DNA from: Nautilus pompilius
Lineage: Eukaryota; Mollusca; Cephalopoda; Nautilida; Nautilidae
Length of the DNA stretch: 64,000 nucleotides
Direction of reading: 5' to 3'
NCBI GenBank assembly: GCA_018389105.1
Contig: JACATO010002137.1
Span: forward strand, 62,001 to 126,000
A program made the position numbers and the translations under genes. Under the pieces are notes generated by a model. It worked only from the letters and a program-made list of their open reading frames with translations, searched no databases and was not told the DNA's origin. The first letter of the stretch is position 1. Each line of letters opens with the position of its first letter. Shown here piece by piece: positions 47,401-59,884 of this stretch.

Positions 47401-50400
47401 GGCATGCTTTGACAACAACAAGATCAAGTATGCACACACTAAAAGAGATTTACCATGCATCTGGATAAGCTCCAATAATGACTGTAGCCCATTTTATTTG
47501 TTCTGCCATGTTAGCTGTACCATCATAGGCCTGACCTTGTAACTTGGATTGATCAAGCCCATGGCTACAAAGCATCAAAATAAGTTTTGGTCAATGGAAC
47601 ACTGTCAACATTATCATACCTGATGAATTAAACAAAGCATTCCTGGACTAATGTCCTGTCAAAGAAACATTGCTAATCATATCTGCTGACTGTTAGAAAC
47701 ATCAGTCGCCTCATCTGCCATTATGGTAAAATAACTCAGCTCTGTTAACATCAATGGTGATTTATGATGAAGCGTAGTTTCTACATTTTGGTTAGTTCAT
47801 CCTGGATCCTCTTCGACTTGTACGTAACATTCTTTAAATGCCAAGCAGTAACAGTATTGCTGGGAGCAACATCAGAATTCAGCAAGGAATTAACCTGGAC
47901 TTCTATAAGGTCTGCGTGCTCTTTTTTCTCACTGTTACCTTGAAGAGCAATGTTCTGACAAAAGCACAGAATTATAGCTTCCTGAATATATCGCAGTTCA
48001 TGATACACAATGTGATTAGTCCAACATAAACTGATGGAGAATTCTGACTCACAATGGTTGTTACGGTCACTGATGTCATCTCTGGACTTTGTTAATGGTG
48101 AAGTCACCAATACTTCAACTAGACAAAGTCCTGTTTTGGAGGCAGAAAACTGCCATTGAGTAATTTGCTATACATAAGCCATTGGTGCACTTTTAGCTAA
48201 TCAGATTGGAAACTACCAGTGCATTTCTCCTAGTTGAGAGGAGAAAAAATAGTGCCTGCTTTCATGTTTTTAGATACCATATAACAATGTACCACACAAG
48301 GCAGGAAAATCCTTTATTTTACTGTGCATAAGACTTAAATATTAAGGAACAGCAGAGTCTTGAAATAGATCATTTGAAGAGATGAAGGCACAATAATTTA
48401 TTTTCAGGAGTCTAGCGTCTGCCCTTCCCCTGCCTCTTGAATGACTATTTACAGCTGCCTTTGCCATTGTAGTGTCCTATGGCCCTTCAATTGTCATTGT
48501 GAGGTTGAAGTCGTGACAATTCTATTGCTCACCTGCTACAAGCAGCTCTTTTCCTCTTGAGTGACATGTACCACAGTTAAATTAGGTATAAAACCTGTCA
48601 TAAGTATTCTTGTAATAAAGTCACCAAACAGTGAGAAAGTATGGTAGGTTGATGGGAACTTCCTGATGAGCAGCAAAGCAGCCGTAGTTAGGCTATGAAC
48701 TATAACTAAATAAACAGACTTATCTAACTGTTGACCTTGGTGTGTTAGAATATGACCCCACTTTCATTATGATTAATAAAGTTGCTGGTGATGGCACTTT
48801 ATTTTCCACTTCCGCTTCCAGTTCCCAAAAAGCCACAAGTGTGTTGTGTCATTATTCTTTGTAAAATATATCCACATCATCCTCCATCATGAGTGCAAAC
48901 CAAAACCCTACAACAGGTTATGGACCCAGTATGGGATTACAAGGACGTTTTGCACGGCTTATTTTCGATGGGGACAAAAGAAAATATGAACAGTGGGGGA
49001 TACATGAAGCTTCAGAAACTGAAGGATGCCATTTTGCTGCTGGAAAGTACTGATGTGAACCCTGACAAGAATGAGCAAGCTTTTGCTGAGTTGATCCAGT
49101 TCTTAGACAATAAAAGCCTCTCCCTAGTTATGAGAGATGCCCGTGATGACGGAAAGAAAGCATTGAAAATACTTTGAGAACACTATGTTGGTAAAGGTAA
49201 ACCTAGGATTATATCTTTATATACAGAATTAACGTCATTGGTGATGCAGTCCTATGAATCTGTGATAGATTATGTTATCCATGCTGAGACAGCTGCTACT
49301 GCACTCAAAAATGCTGGCGAGAACGTAAGAGATAGTCCATTGACAGCCGTGGTATTGAAGGGACTTCCTGAAAGACATAAACCATTTGTTGTTGTAGTCA
49401 GTCAGAATGACAAGTACCAGACATTCTGCGAATTTAAAGTATCTCTACATAATTTTGAGGATACTGAACGTGCAAGGAGTACCACAGCTGATGATGCCAT
49501 CTTGAAAGTTGCTGATTCAAACTCCAAGATGCAAAGTAAAAGTGATCACAATAAGACTGTTCAGTGTTATAAATGTAACCAATTTGGACATTTTTCCCGT
49601 AACTGTCTCAGGAAGATGTTATGGTGTACATTCTGTTGAAAGAGCACACATAATGACAGCACATGTTGGAGTAAAAGGAAGGCAAAGAAGGATAGTGCCA
49701 TAGTAGTAAACTCATCTGAAGAACATTCTTTTGTATTATTAATTGGTGAGAACGGCAATGCCAGCCGTGGTGAGTACACTAAATAGACTTCCAGTAGATT
49801 GTGGAGCTACATCACATATTATAACTAAGAAATCAATGTTCACATGTTTTGATGACTCCTTCCATCCAGACAAACACTATATTGAACTGTCCAATGGTAC
49901 CAAATTTAACAATATTGCATTAGCTAGAGGTGATGCAAGTATTCCTATCAAGGATATTGATGGAAAATTTGTGAATGTTATCTTGAAAAATGCTCTGTAC
50001 ATCCCATCATTTCCACAGAATATATTTTCTGTGAAAGCAGCCATAAGTAGAGGTGCTAGTGTCAACTTTCATCCAGATGAAGCTGAATTGACACACAAAA
50101 GTGGCACCCAGTTCAACATAGAAAAAGAAGGTAGGCTGTATTACCTCAAAACATACAGTGCAGACAATGATAATGATGGTAATGACTTTGTCAATTATAC
50201 TTGTGATCTAGAATTCTGGCATAAGATACTTGGCCATTGCAATTATGCAGCTATGTTAAAATTGCAAGATATTGTTGAGGGTATGAATGTGAGTGGTAAG
50301 AAGGAAAGGCCTGAAAATTGTAGCACTTGCATATTAGGAAAGATGATTGAAGGAAAAGTACAAAACCTCGAGTGCGTGCCACACACCTTTGGTGCACACA

Positions 50401-53400
50401 GATCTAGCAGGCCCTGTTGAAACTCAGTCTAAAGGAGGATTCAAATACACTATGATATTTACTGATGATTACTCCAGTGTAACTTTTGTGCACTTTCTGA
50501 AAAGGAAAAGTGATGCTGCAACTGCTGCTGAGAAATTTTTCTCCAATTGTGTCCCTTTAGGTGTTGTCAAATGTTTGAGATCGGACAACAGAACTGAGTA
50601 CACATCAAGAGAGTTCCAGTTATTGCTACAAAAGCATTGTGTCAAGCATGAAACCTGTGCACCATATTCATCGCACCAAAATGGCACTGCAGAGAGGTGG
50701 CGGAGAACACTTTTTGAAATGGGCTGTTGTTTGTTGTTTCAAGCCCATCTGCCAAAGGTACTGTGGCCATATGCAGTTATGACAGCTTCCTACGTAAGGA
50801 ATAGATGCTATAACCACTGTCTTAAACACCTTACTACACCCTAACAGGTAGAAAACCAAACATATCACATATGAGAGAATTTGGATTTGAATGTTTTGTG
50901 TACAAACTAGAGAAAGGAAAATTAGATCCGAGATGCACAAGGGGAATCTTTGTGGGTTATGACAAGTACAGCCCAGCTTGTCTGATATGCTGTCCAGAGA
51001 ATGGCAAAGTAATGAAACACAGAGTTGTCAAATTTGTCAGATTGAATGAGAAGGCCTGTTATCAGCAACCTGTATCACAAATCCCCTCTGATGAGAAGGC
51101 ATTTGTGGTACAAAATAACTCTGAAGTAGATATCAAGACACAAACAGATGAAACGGATAGAAGGGACATCAATAACCAAACTAATGACAATGAACCCAGT
51201 AATGAGAAACAGAAATCCTCGAAGGGAAAGAAGAGCCCCAGCACACCTTGCTGATTACACCAGCAGACTCAGAATTTACTCAAAGTATGACGACGATGAT
51301 CATGCACTATATAGTGTGGATTACTGCTACAAGGTATCAGTTTTCCCTCAAAGTTACAGTGAAGCTATTAATTCACCAGAGTCGCATCTGTGGAAAGCAG
51401 CGATGGAGGAGGAAATGGATTCACTGAAGGAGAACAATGCATTTACTCTAATAATGTTACCGGAGGATAAAAAACCAGTGTGGGGATGCTGGATCTTCAC
51501 CATTAAAAAAAACTGTGATAGTTCAGAGATCTATAAAGCTCATTTTGTTGCAAAGGGTTAGCCAGATTAAAGGTATTGACTACAAGGAAACTTTTGCCCC
51601 TACAGCTAGTTTTACTTCTGTGTGAACATTGGTGAGCTGTACAGCATGAGCTAGAATTGCATCAGATGGATGTCAAGACCGCCTACCTGCATGGAGATAT
51701 TGACTGTGAATTATTCATGGAACAAGCTGAAGGGTTTGAAATTCCAACTAACTCTACTGGTGAAAAGCTTGTATACAAGTTGAATAAATCTCTCTATGGA
51801 TTAAAGCAGTCAGGTAGAAATCGGAATGGAGTACTCCATGCTTACTTACTTGAGAATGGTTTTGTGCAAAGTCAAGCAGACCACTGTGTCTACATTAAAA
51901 GCACAGAGAGTTTATTATGATCCTGGTATGGGTGGATGATTTGATAATTGCAGCCAGCAATGAACTGTTCATGAATCATACCAAAGACATGTTGAAAGTA
52001 AAATTCAAGATGAAAGATCTTGGACAATTTCCCTATTTCTTGGGAATCGACTTTGAGCAAGGTCAAGGATATATAAAGATGAGCCAGAAAGGATACTTGA
52101 AGAAGGTACTTCAGAGAATTAATATGTCCAATTGTAAACCAAGGGCAACCCCATCAGAACAGAAAATACATGGAGCTTAGTTGTCTTTGATAACCCAAGA
52201 AAGTGTAGAATGGATCATTGATAGTCTAGTTTATGCTAGGACATGCACTAGACCAGACATTTGCTTGGTCATAACAAAGCTTTTTCAGTATCTCTCCAAA
52301 CCCTTGAAGGAGCATTGGATTAGCATAAAACATGTATTGAGGTACTTGAATGGAACTCTGGATTATGCCCTGTGTTACAGAAAGAGTAACGATAAGCTTA
52401 CACTCACTGGATATAGTGATGCTGACTGGGGATCATCTACAGATGTAGCATCACTGGCTACTGTTTTAGTCTATCAAAATCAGGTGCTCTGATCTCATGG
52501 AAATCATGGAAACAGACAACTGTCACTTTGTCATCATGCGAAGCTGAATATATGGCTCTAGCCGCTTCAGTTCAAGAAAGCTTATATCTTGTTCAACTGT
52601 TAAAAGATGTTGGTTGCTACCAACCCAGTCTAGTTACTATATTTGAAGATAACCAAGAAGCCATAGCCCTTTCTAAAGATCCGGTCAACCGCCAAAGATC
52701 AAAACATATCAATATAAAGTACCATTTCATACGAACAGAGGTAATGAGGAACAAGGTGACTATTGAATATTGCCCAACAGAAGAGATGGTGGCTGACATT
52801 GACAAAGCCTTCATCCAGAGAAAAGTTGGACAGATTTAAGAAGTTTATATTCGGCTATTGATGATGCAGCAAAGTGTAGGGACTGGATGGTAAAGATCCA
52901 GGTTGAGAGTGATGTGCTAGCAACATCTCTCTAAAAATGGGATCAAAGTGGGGGTGTTAGAATATGACCCCATTTTCGTTATGATTAATAAAGTTGCTGG
53001 TGATGGTGCTTTATTTTCTACTTCCGATTCCGGTTCCCACAAAACCACAAGAGCGTTGTTTCGTTATTCTTTGTAAAATATATCCACATCATCCTCCATC
53101 ATGAGTACAAACCAAAACTCTACAACAGTGTGACTATGTTATAGATTGACTTTGGCAGCGGTAGAAAAAGACTAGTTCAGTTCATGAAAGACCTGGCAGG
53201 ATCACCACAGCAGTACTGATCATCATGATAACCTTACATCATCTATCTGGCTCAAAATAACTGCACTATCCCTGCACATTCCATCTAAAACAAATTCCAG
53301 CAGATCCATAGGACCCATATCTCTGAACAAACTATATGAAAACAGTTAGACTCTATTAATGCACGTTAGATGCCCAGTGTTTGGTATACCTCTAACACCA

Positions 53401-56400
53401 GCACAGTGTAGGGTTAAACTGGACTACAATTCATTTGCGCTGGACTTTGACAAACTGAAGCCAGAGTTTCTTTCCTGACTAGAGTAAATTCAACCTCAAC
53501 TTTGTTGATGACTGTTTACACGCTTCACAAAAGCCAGACCAACACTATGTTGACTATAATAGGTTAGAGATTATTCCAGGGGGTGTTGGTATTTTAGTCT
53601 TGGGAGCTGGTTTCATGAGATCACAACAGTGGACTAATTCTCTTTAATGGAACTGTTACAGACCTGGGCTGCCTGGATGAGGTCATTAATAATGCAAGGA
53701 CACATCATGCAAGAATAGTTATAAACCACCTTCAAGAGAAAATACCCAATGTCTTCCATGGCCTGCTAGTTCCCTCAACTGAAACCCCATAGAACATGTC
53801 TAGAACAAGCTCTCTAGGCACAAAGGACATCAACCATGTGTCCTGGAACCATTCCAGAACTGTATTAAGCCAGCCTTAATAAAAGAATGAATTGCACTTC
53901 CATAAGACTAAGATCATATGACTTTAAGGTGGTACAGATGTGGACTATTCATTATCACTATGACATCATTAAAAACATCAATGTCCAAATTCCACACAAA
54001 ATAAATGCTATGTAATACTACACGGTCAATTTTCAATTGTGTGCAACAATAAATGTATACAATCCAAGAATAAAGAACTTTTGTAATTAATCCATTTTTT
54101 TAGACTAAAGTGAAACTGGTTCTTTAATACTAAAGCCATTTATGTACCAATGCCATTCATGGTTGTATAAGATAAACTACTTTCACAAATGAATGAACTT
54201 AAAGTCTGAAAATAATGGAGATTTTCTGATAGAATGGGAGAGATTAGACTCTGAGAATGATTTTAAAACTTAAAACAACAACAACAAATTATATAATTAT
54301 AAAGAATTAAAAATCATTTTATTCAAATGATCATGTCTGATGATGCAGGAGCCGCTGAAAAGCTACATGGCTTAATTAACGTGTAACTGCTGTCACTCGC
54401 AATTTTTCTTTTCATTTGAAACCAACACCTGTCCAAAAAATCTTTTAAATGAACCACTGAAAGAGTGTAGACAGCTTGGCAAGATTAAAACTTAGCTGCT
54501 GTCATGGAGTCTTATTCCCTGCTGAAGGTATGAATACATCAGAAAATCTGGTTAGCATCAATGGCCTACCCATGAAATAACTTTCATAATCAGTTACTGT
54601 TGTAGAAACAACTCCTACACTATAATCACCAAAAAAGGGGGGAAAAAAAGGAAAAAAATGCATTCAGTCTCAGCAGCAGAAAAATCTATTATTCATTTAT
54701 TGAAGCCATCCATGTAGTCAAGGGAGAAATGAAATTTACTCAATACATTCTAAAAATAAACAGCAGTTGTTGTGAGTTCATTCGACAAGCCACAAGCCCC
54801 AAGTGTCAACTGACATAGTATCTAATTAAATGACTTTGTCCCTAGTTAACTAACCATTTTCTTGACCCTGTAGTGCATAGTTTTAAAAATTGCTAATCAC
54901 AAATGATCAAATGTATATAAGAAATAAATATATAAAGGTTTTCATGAAAATATAAAAGTGACATTTCAACTTACCCACTGACTTGTTTCAGAGTGAAAGT
55001 AGGCAATTTAGATTGTTGGACTACTAAGGTGAAGGGCCTGAGTTAAATTCTGGCTGGGGACAAACTCAGTTTGGCTGGCAAACCTCCCTGGAATTGTTTC
55101 TTCCAGTTCTTCTTCACCAGCTGGCCATGTGAGTTTCCTCCCACATCTAAAAATGAAAAGCTCTCATAGGGTCTTCCCTGCCAAAGTCAAAAGTGCTGGA
55201 CTCCATGTGGGACAGGAATGATTATTCAGCAGTTCTCTCCTTACTGAGCATCTGTATTGTTATGCTTTCTCACCAGAATTGTCTGCCTTGTACATTATCG
55301 TACATAGAAAAAGTGAAATCAGAAAGGGCTTTTTTAAAGTGAAAGTTGAAAAACAAGGTTGGAACTTGCAGGACCACTGATAAGTGCTCTGTTTTGTGCA
55401 ATGATGATGCACAATCCAAAGCCATATATCCCGTTTAACAGCCAGGACACAAGCAAGTTGTCTGTTTTCTTTCTTGGCCACCCGTGCAGGTGTTTAAAAA
55501 TATTTTAAAGTTGAAGTTACTTTGAAATTAATCCTAGTATTGCATTTTTTTTTAAAAGAGGAGGTTAATTAAAGGGGGCACTGCTTGAGAACAGTTCCTT
55601 TAAAACATTTTCCAAGACATCCTGAATGTGTGAATTCATTAGTTCTTGGATGACTTCATTCAATCTCCCAAAACTCAAACATTTTTCAACTTTTCCGGAC
55701 AGGTGAAGAAAACACACACACCCCTAAATGAATCAACAGCCAAATAAATAAATAGAATAAAATGATTCTAAAGATATTAATTTTTTTTTTTTTTGCATTT
55801 GAAAGAAAGGGATCATCAAACCAGAATTTAAAATTATATGTATGTATATAATCTCAGGTCCTATGCAGCTGCAGAAGGAAAAAAAAAACAGGCTATGCAC
55901 AGAGGAATCAAAGAGATCTAAAATATTCTTGCTTCAAGACAACCACAGGTGCAATGTTGTGCTTGCGACAAAAGCATGAGCTGCATATTCTAACACATGG
56001 CATATGTCAAGAATACTCTGCATGCTACGTGTAGCCGGTTAAAAAAATTTTTTAAAAACCCCAAGATGCGCACAAGTGAACCTTCTCTACTACCACTCGA
56101 GCCGACCTGGAGGGAAAGGCTGCAAGAAAAGAAGGGATTAGCCTGGGAGCCAGCTTTACCATGTGTTCAAGAGCAGCGATGATCTGTGCAAAAATGCATT
56201 TTGCTTCCACTTCAGGTATCTTTCCTTCATTGGAGAGTTTGGTAAACAGCTCGCCACCAGCTGCATACTCCATGACCAGGTGAAGCTTTGCCAGAGTTTC
56301 CACCACTTGGTAAATGCGAATGACGTTTGGGTGCTGCAATTCCTCCATTATGCGTATTTCTTGAGAGAGAAGCTTCTGGGTTTTTGCATCCATTTTGGTT

Positions 56401-57413
56401 TTATCTAAGATCTTTATTGCCACTTTGTCTGAAACAGGAGCAAAATGTCCTCTCAGGATTATTCCAATATTGACACTCATATAAGGGTGGTTTACAGAAA
56501 GACAAGATCCACTCTAACAATCTTTTTTCTTTTTTTTTAATTGACATGAACAATATAAATTGTGGAAATACCCAAGTGGAAGCCTAACAGCTAACTTTCT
56601 CAGCTTGATTTCACTGTGATATAGCTGGGCAGCAATGGTAACAAAATATTTTAGTTATTTTTAGAAATACACTGAATAGATGGCTAAAGAGTCATTATGT
56701 ATTTTTAAAATGTCCTACCCTCTGCAATAAATCACAACTATATTGCACATTCTCTTCTTCTGAACCATAATATAAACACTTGTGAAATTATTGGCTTATT
56801 TCTCACAAAAAACTCGAAAGAGTCCTTTTCTAAGAGAGTTGTAGCATTTTCCAGGAACCCTGTAAAGTCTAAGCAAGTTTTATAAATGGAATTTTCAGTA
56901 TAAGCTTTTGGATTATCTTGCTGGGTAATCTCAATCCCTAATCTGACATAAGCCAGCTGTTTCTTTTACCCCACCCCACTAAAACTGAGGAAGAATACTA
57001 TAATGACACCAAAAACCATTAACTGAGATTTCATTTCTCTACCTTTGATCTCCAGGCAAACTGGGTAAAATGTTTTCTGAGTAATTGCTTGCATCCTACA
57101 AAAATCAATAGTTCTGATTCAGAGTAAAAAAAAAAAATCAACAGAAATATTTTGTCCTCTGCCATCAGAGCTAAAATGGTGTCTGCTACATTTTGTCAAA
57201 TTTTTGGTGAACAAGACAGAAAAATATAAAACTGTTCTGAATGCCAGCTAACACTAACATTTCCAATAAACCACAGGTCATTTACTTCCTTTTCTGAAGT
57301 TTCTTCTTCTCTGAAATACATTACCAAAACCACTTCATGGTGCACAACAGCTCCGATAATAAACAGTAAATGGATCGTAAGGGAATGTACTGACTGTGGC
57401 AGGATTTAAAGGA

Positions 57414-57458
<45 letters not shown>

Positions 57459-59884
57459 CTTTTGTTAGCGCAGATATTCTTTTTGGAGCCAACTTCTTAA
57501 TGTAAATGTTTTCTGCTGGTAAATTTGTTAAAGCTCCTTTGAAAATATAAAGGGTTTTTTTAAAAAAATTGATTCCATCCAAGCAAATCTTTAAAAGAAT
57601 ATGCAAATGACTGAAAACAAGAAGTGTTCCTCCTTGAGGATGAAATCTTTGGATTCATCAACAATTCTATTATAATTTTAAAGAGAAATATCCAAATATT
57701 GATAATTATTAGCTCTGACATATGAAACTTGCTAATTGGCTAAAATCATCTGAATGAATGGCTATAAATTGCACAAAATAATACAAATACATTACTTCTG
57801 TAACAACCATCATGACCTACACTAAACACCAGAAAGAATTTTGAAGAGATATTCAGCAGCTTCCTTGTGTAAGTAGTCACAAAAATGCATTTTAAATACA
57901 TTTTGAAAAATTAATAAAATATCCCAAAAAATGCATATATTATAAAGAAGCTAATTTTATAGTGAGCCAGTGTATAATCAATACAAAAAAAAAAAAATAT
58001 TGCCATCAAAAGTATTTCTCAGCAATAATTATCTATGTACTTGAACACACACACACACCATACAAATCACAAATAATTTATTTTTACTATCTGTTATTTG
58101 ATAACAAAGAGAGGTTTTTTGTTGTTATTTTAGGAGTTGAATTATCACACAGAGATATAAGTCTTGTTTGCACAGTTTCAACATAATTCAATTGGCTTTT
58201 TTGGAATTTCAAGTTTCTAACAAAGTGAGATAACTCCACTGAGTTGCCAAAGCTCAAAACCGAGACACCAAAAGAATCTTAGTAAATCTGCAAGTTTTTG
58301 GAAGAAACTGCGTTATTTCACCATATTCTTGACAATGTTTAGTGGCAAAAGTGACTGACGGAATCTGAGCTGATTTCTGCCAAATTTTATCGTACCTACC
58401 CCCTTCCCTTAAATTCTCATATCAAAGCGGGAACTTACTCCTCTTGCCTACTTAGTTACCATCCTAATACTTTTGGAAATACAGTGTAGAAGTGTCCTCC
58501 AAAATCAGCCTTTTGTGTCCTCATGCTTGCAATGTTTTCAACAATCTGCTCATTTCAATAAGTAAAAAAAAACAAAAACAGCTTATTTAGAACTTCTATA
58601 AATATTTACAGATGTAACTGTATAAATGGCTGGTGAATGTTCTTTTGTTTTCATTTTATAACTAGTTTGATTTAATTTAATATTGAAGCAAAAAAATAAA
58701 AATGTAACTGTTCTTATTTAAAGTTGGGCTTCCCCACAAAACTCTTTTAAAAAAATTGGGTGTTTGGTAACCAACAGCAGTTAGGTAGATCTCTCTCTCT
58801 CTCTCTCTCTCTCCCTCTCTGTCTCTCTCACATACAAGATTATCATAGGATTCTTGTACAAAATATAAGTTAATATTAGTTACGTGAGATTTATGGTAGA
58901 ATAATGTACATAAGAAACATCTGACAATTTTAGAGAAAAATAACATGCTTGATTTTTGAATATTTATATTAGAATTTAGTCGGTTGCATTTAAAAATTTT
59001 TTCTGATAGATTTCACTGCCATAAGTAAGAATCAGAACTAGGAAAAAATTTTTTAACTAATACTGAGATTCTAAAAAAGAGATGAGATGAGCTTCTCCTT
59101 GGCAAATGCAAAAGCCTGTCCCATCTTGACTTTCGAGGTCTAGAGATGTCTCACAACAGTGACTGAAAAGGGAGAAAAGGTGAGTTGTCAGCCTTGAAGA
59201 CCAGAACAGCTTATTTAGAGGGCTCTTGAGCAGCATTCAAAGTGAAAGCCAGTTGAGATCCACTAGCAGAACCTTTACCACACATATCTAGAAAACCCTA
59301 CTAGACTTTTTCATTTTTAGATGTGGAAGAAAACCCACATTGCAGGCTGGTGAAGAAGAGCAAGAAGAAACTGCAACATGGAGATGATATGCCAAACCAG
59401 ACTGGTTCTGACTTTGATTTAAACTCAGGGCTTCAGTCACAGCCACCCTAGATTAGCTTAAGAATGCACATCAAAAGATACATTCATTCAAGTGTTTGGT
59501 GAAAATTTTTGCCACGCACCCTTGTACTTGTATATCTCATACTCTAACTTTCCTTATTCTTTCCCCAAGTAATAAAAAGTTCCAGAAGTCAGTAAATGAA
59601 GTTTAATATAAAACATTATAACAACCTGCTTTATTATCTAGAAAAATCCTTTTACCTTTCACTAATGAGTGGATTGCAAGCTTCACTGATGAGAAATTAC
59701 CACTTCCCAGTTCTCCTCTAAGACGATAGAGTCCAACCCTCCGGCCAAGAGCAATCTCCTTCTTCAACTTGGGATTGTGGTCCAAGTCATATGTTAATTT
59801 CTCATAAGCAGACAGTTCACCTTCAGACTGAATGCATTTTTCATATGTATCACCACTATCTTCATGGTTTTTCATCTCCTTCAT
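40740..59884 (-). CDS. NIM1K: NIM1-type serine/threonine kinase, three coding exons, 411 residues
   Basis: AMPK-related kinase of the LKB1-activated group; phosphorylates Ser/Thr with ATP. Coding exons in order are 59884-59656, 56428-56160 and 41477-40740; all introns are GT-AG and the phases (1, then 0) fit. The family-typical lead-in YEKLTYDL and LGRRVGLYRLRGE precedes the domain. G-loop G60-S-G-N-F-S-S-V67, ATP lysine K82 (VAIK), HRDLKAEN with D175, DFG with D193, activation loop LNTFCGSPPY with T208 at the position LKB1 phosphorylates in this family, APE ending at E219. The C-terminus (SSIVGTYRILLHR) also follows vertebrate NIM1. Vertebrate NIM1 is slightly longer, mostly at the N-terminus. 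No defects seen; likely functional. Confidence 0.95.
42009..42660 (+). other. unidentified coding-like stretch, decayed
   Basis: I do not recognise it. The plus-strand frame 42009-42380 contains YEKMQTLPVKMYLGRLHPDW and KFKGKIVKL. A further frame just downstream contains CPYCERVCKVKK and SVCYEF with regularly spaced cysteines. The amino-acid texture looks like real protein rather than chance, and the cysteines suggest a zinc-binding segment. Position and decay suggest a mobile-element or retrocopy remnant. The family is unknown. Confidence 0.35.
46150..48200 (-). mobile_element. hAT transposon relic (DUF4371, P52-repressor/ZMYM1 type)
   Basis: Minus-strand order: CFCQNIALQGNSEKK at about 47980 (N-terminal DUF4371 motif), YFTIMADEATD at about 47730 (first acidic catalytic motif), ELWCRETLTPGELVDV and VDHFIFHF at 47000-46830, then YPNIHTLLQIISTLPVTS at about 46390 (dimerisation domain). 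The frame is interrupted repeatedly, so it is dead. It is in the same sense as NIM1K, inside its intron. Terminal repeats were not found. Confidence 0.8.
48743..48915 (+). repeat. copia 5' LTR
   Basis: Runs TGTTAGAATATG...CTACAACA, with TG and CA termini. It pairs with 52955-53127. Confidence 0.95.
48916..48929 (+). other. copia primer-binding site
   Basis: GGTTATGGACCCAG directly after the LTR is, but for one base, complementary to the anticodon-arm sequence of initiator tRNA-Met. This is the internal (half-tRNA) primer known from Drosophila copia. Confidence 0.8.
52955..53127 (+). repeat. copia 3' LTR
   Basis: Preceded by a polypurine tract (AAAGTGGGGG, 52945-52954). Same length as the 5' LTR. 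The flanks TGGTG and GTGTG do not form a clear 5-bp duplication. Confidence 0.95.
53135..53960 (+). mobile_element. Tc1-like transposase relic
   Basis: Plus-strand pieces in broken frames: PLTPAQCRVKLDY at about 53380, a first catalytic region at about 53480-53520, GGVGILVLGAGF at about 53580 (a degraded GGGSVMVWGG), NNARTHHARIV at about 53690 (degraded DNAR.HTA), then LPWPASSLN and NPIEHV at about 53755-53800. Dead, with many stops. It begins right against the copia 3' LTR, so the copia may have split it; the matching left piece is not recognised. Confidence 0.68.
54999..55215 (+). repeat. tRNA-like SINE, copy 1
   Basis: The head carries a possible B box (CTGAGTTAAATTCTGG; A box weak), then a body shared with the copy at 59285-59462: TTCTTCACCAGC, ATGTGRGTTT and CCACATCTAAAAATGAAAA. 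No open frame. Confidence 0.7.
56160..56428 (-). CDS. NIM1K: NIM1K exon 2 (N-lobe)
   Basis: Acceptor CTCCTGTTTCAG, donor ATG/GTAAAG. It encodes DKVAIKILDKTK through LHLVMEYAAGGELF and AALEHM, covering the ATP lysine, helix C and hinge. Confidence 0.94.
57412..57459. repeat. GA microsatellite
   Basis: (GA)n with three A interruptions, 48 bases. Confidence 0.95.
58790..58830. repeat. CT microsatellite
   Basis: (CT)n with two interruptions, about 40 bases. It is the opposite strand sense of the GA tract 1.3 kb away in the same intron. Confidence 0.95.
59285..59462 (-). repeat. tRNA-like SINE, copy 2
   Basis: Reverse-oriented relative of the 54999-55215 copy. It shares CCTGAGTTTAAATC at the B-box position, TTCTTCACCAGC, ATGTGGGTTTT and CACATCTAAAAATGAAAA. 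About 200 bases downstream of NIM1K exon 1 in transcript order, in the same sense as the gene. Confidence 0.7.
59656..59884 (-). CDS. NIM1K: NIM1K exon 1 (start and G-loop)
   Basis: The start MKEMKNHEDS is chosen because an in-frame TAA lies five codons upstream (at minus codon -5) and the next methionine adds nothing. Encodes the lead-in and G-loop, ending AIHSLVK at donor GTAAAA. Confidence 0.9.

Larger units (their letters stand above)
48743..53127 (+). mobile_element. Ty1/copia LTR retrotransposon, broken fossil
   Basis: A 4.4-kb element with two 173-bp LTRs in NIM1K intron 2, antisense to the gene. Parts in copia order: gag at about 48.9-49.6 kb with a CX2CX4HX4C knuckle, protease (DCGATSH) near 49.8 kb, integrase at about 50.2-50.9 kb, reverse transcriptase at about 51.4-52.2 kb with the VDDLI signature, RNase H (SSCEAEYMAL) at about 52.5-52.8 kb. 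Integrase before reverse transcriptase identifies Ty1/copia. It is broken, with roughly ten interruptions. The LTRs differ at about 15 of 173 positions, so it is an old insertion rather than a current one. Confidence 0.95.
41478..56159 (-). other. NIM1K intron 2, 14.7 kb, filled with mobile DNA
   Basis: Bounded by donor GTAAAG and acceptor TTACAG. It contains a coding-like stretch (42.0-42.7 kb), a hAT relic (46.2-48.2 kb), a copia element (48.7-53.1 kb), a Tc1 relic (53.1-54.0 kb) and a SINE (55.0-55.2 kb). The parts at 42.7-46.1 kb and 54.0-55.0 kb show nothing I recognise. Confidence 0.85.
56429..59655 (-). other. NIM1K intron 1
   Basis: A 3.2-kb AT-rich intron with donor GTAAAA. It contains GA and CT microsatellites and SINE copy 2; otherwise nothing is recognised. 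Confidence 0.8.

Noticed and set aside
48738-53132. 5-bp target duplication around the copia
   Set aside because: TGGTG and GTGTG agree at only three positions, so a duplication cannot be claimed.
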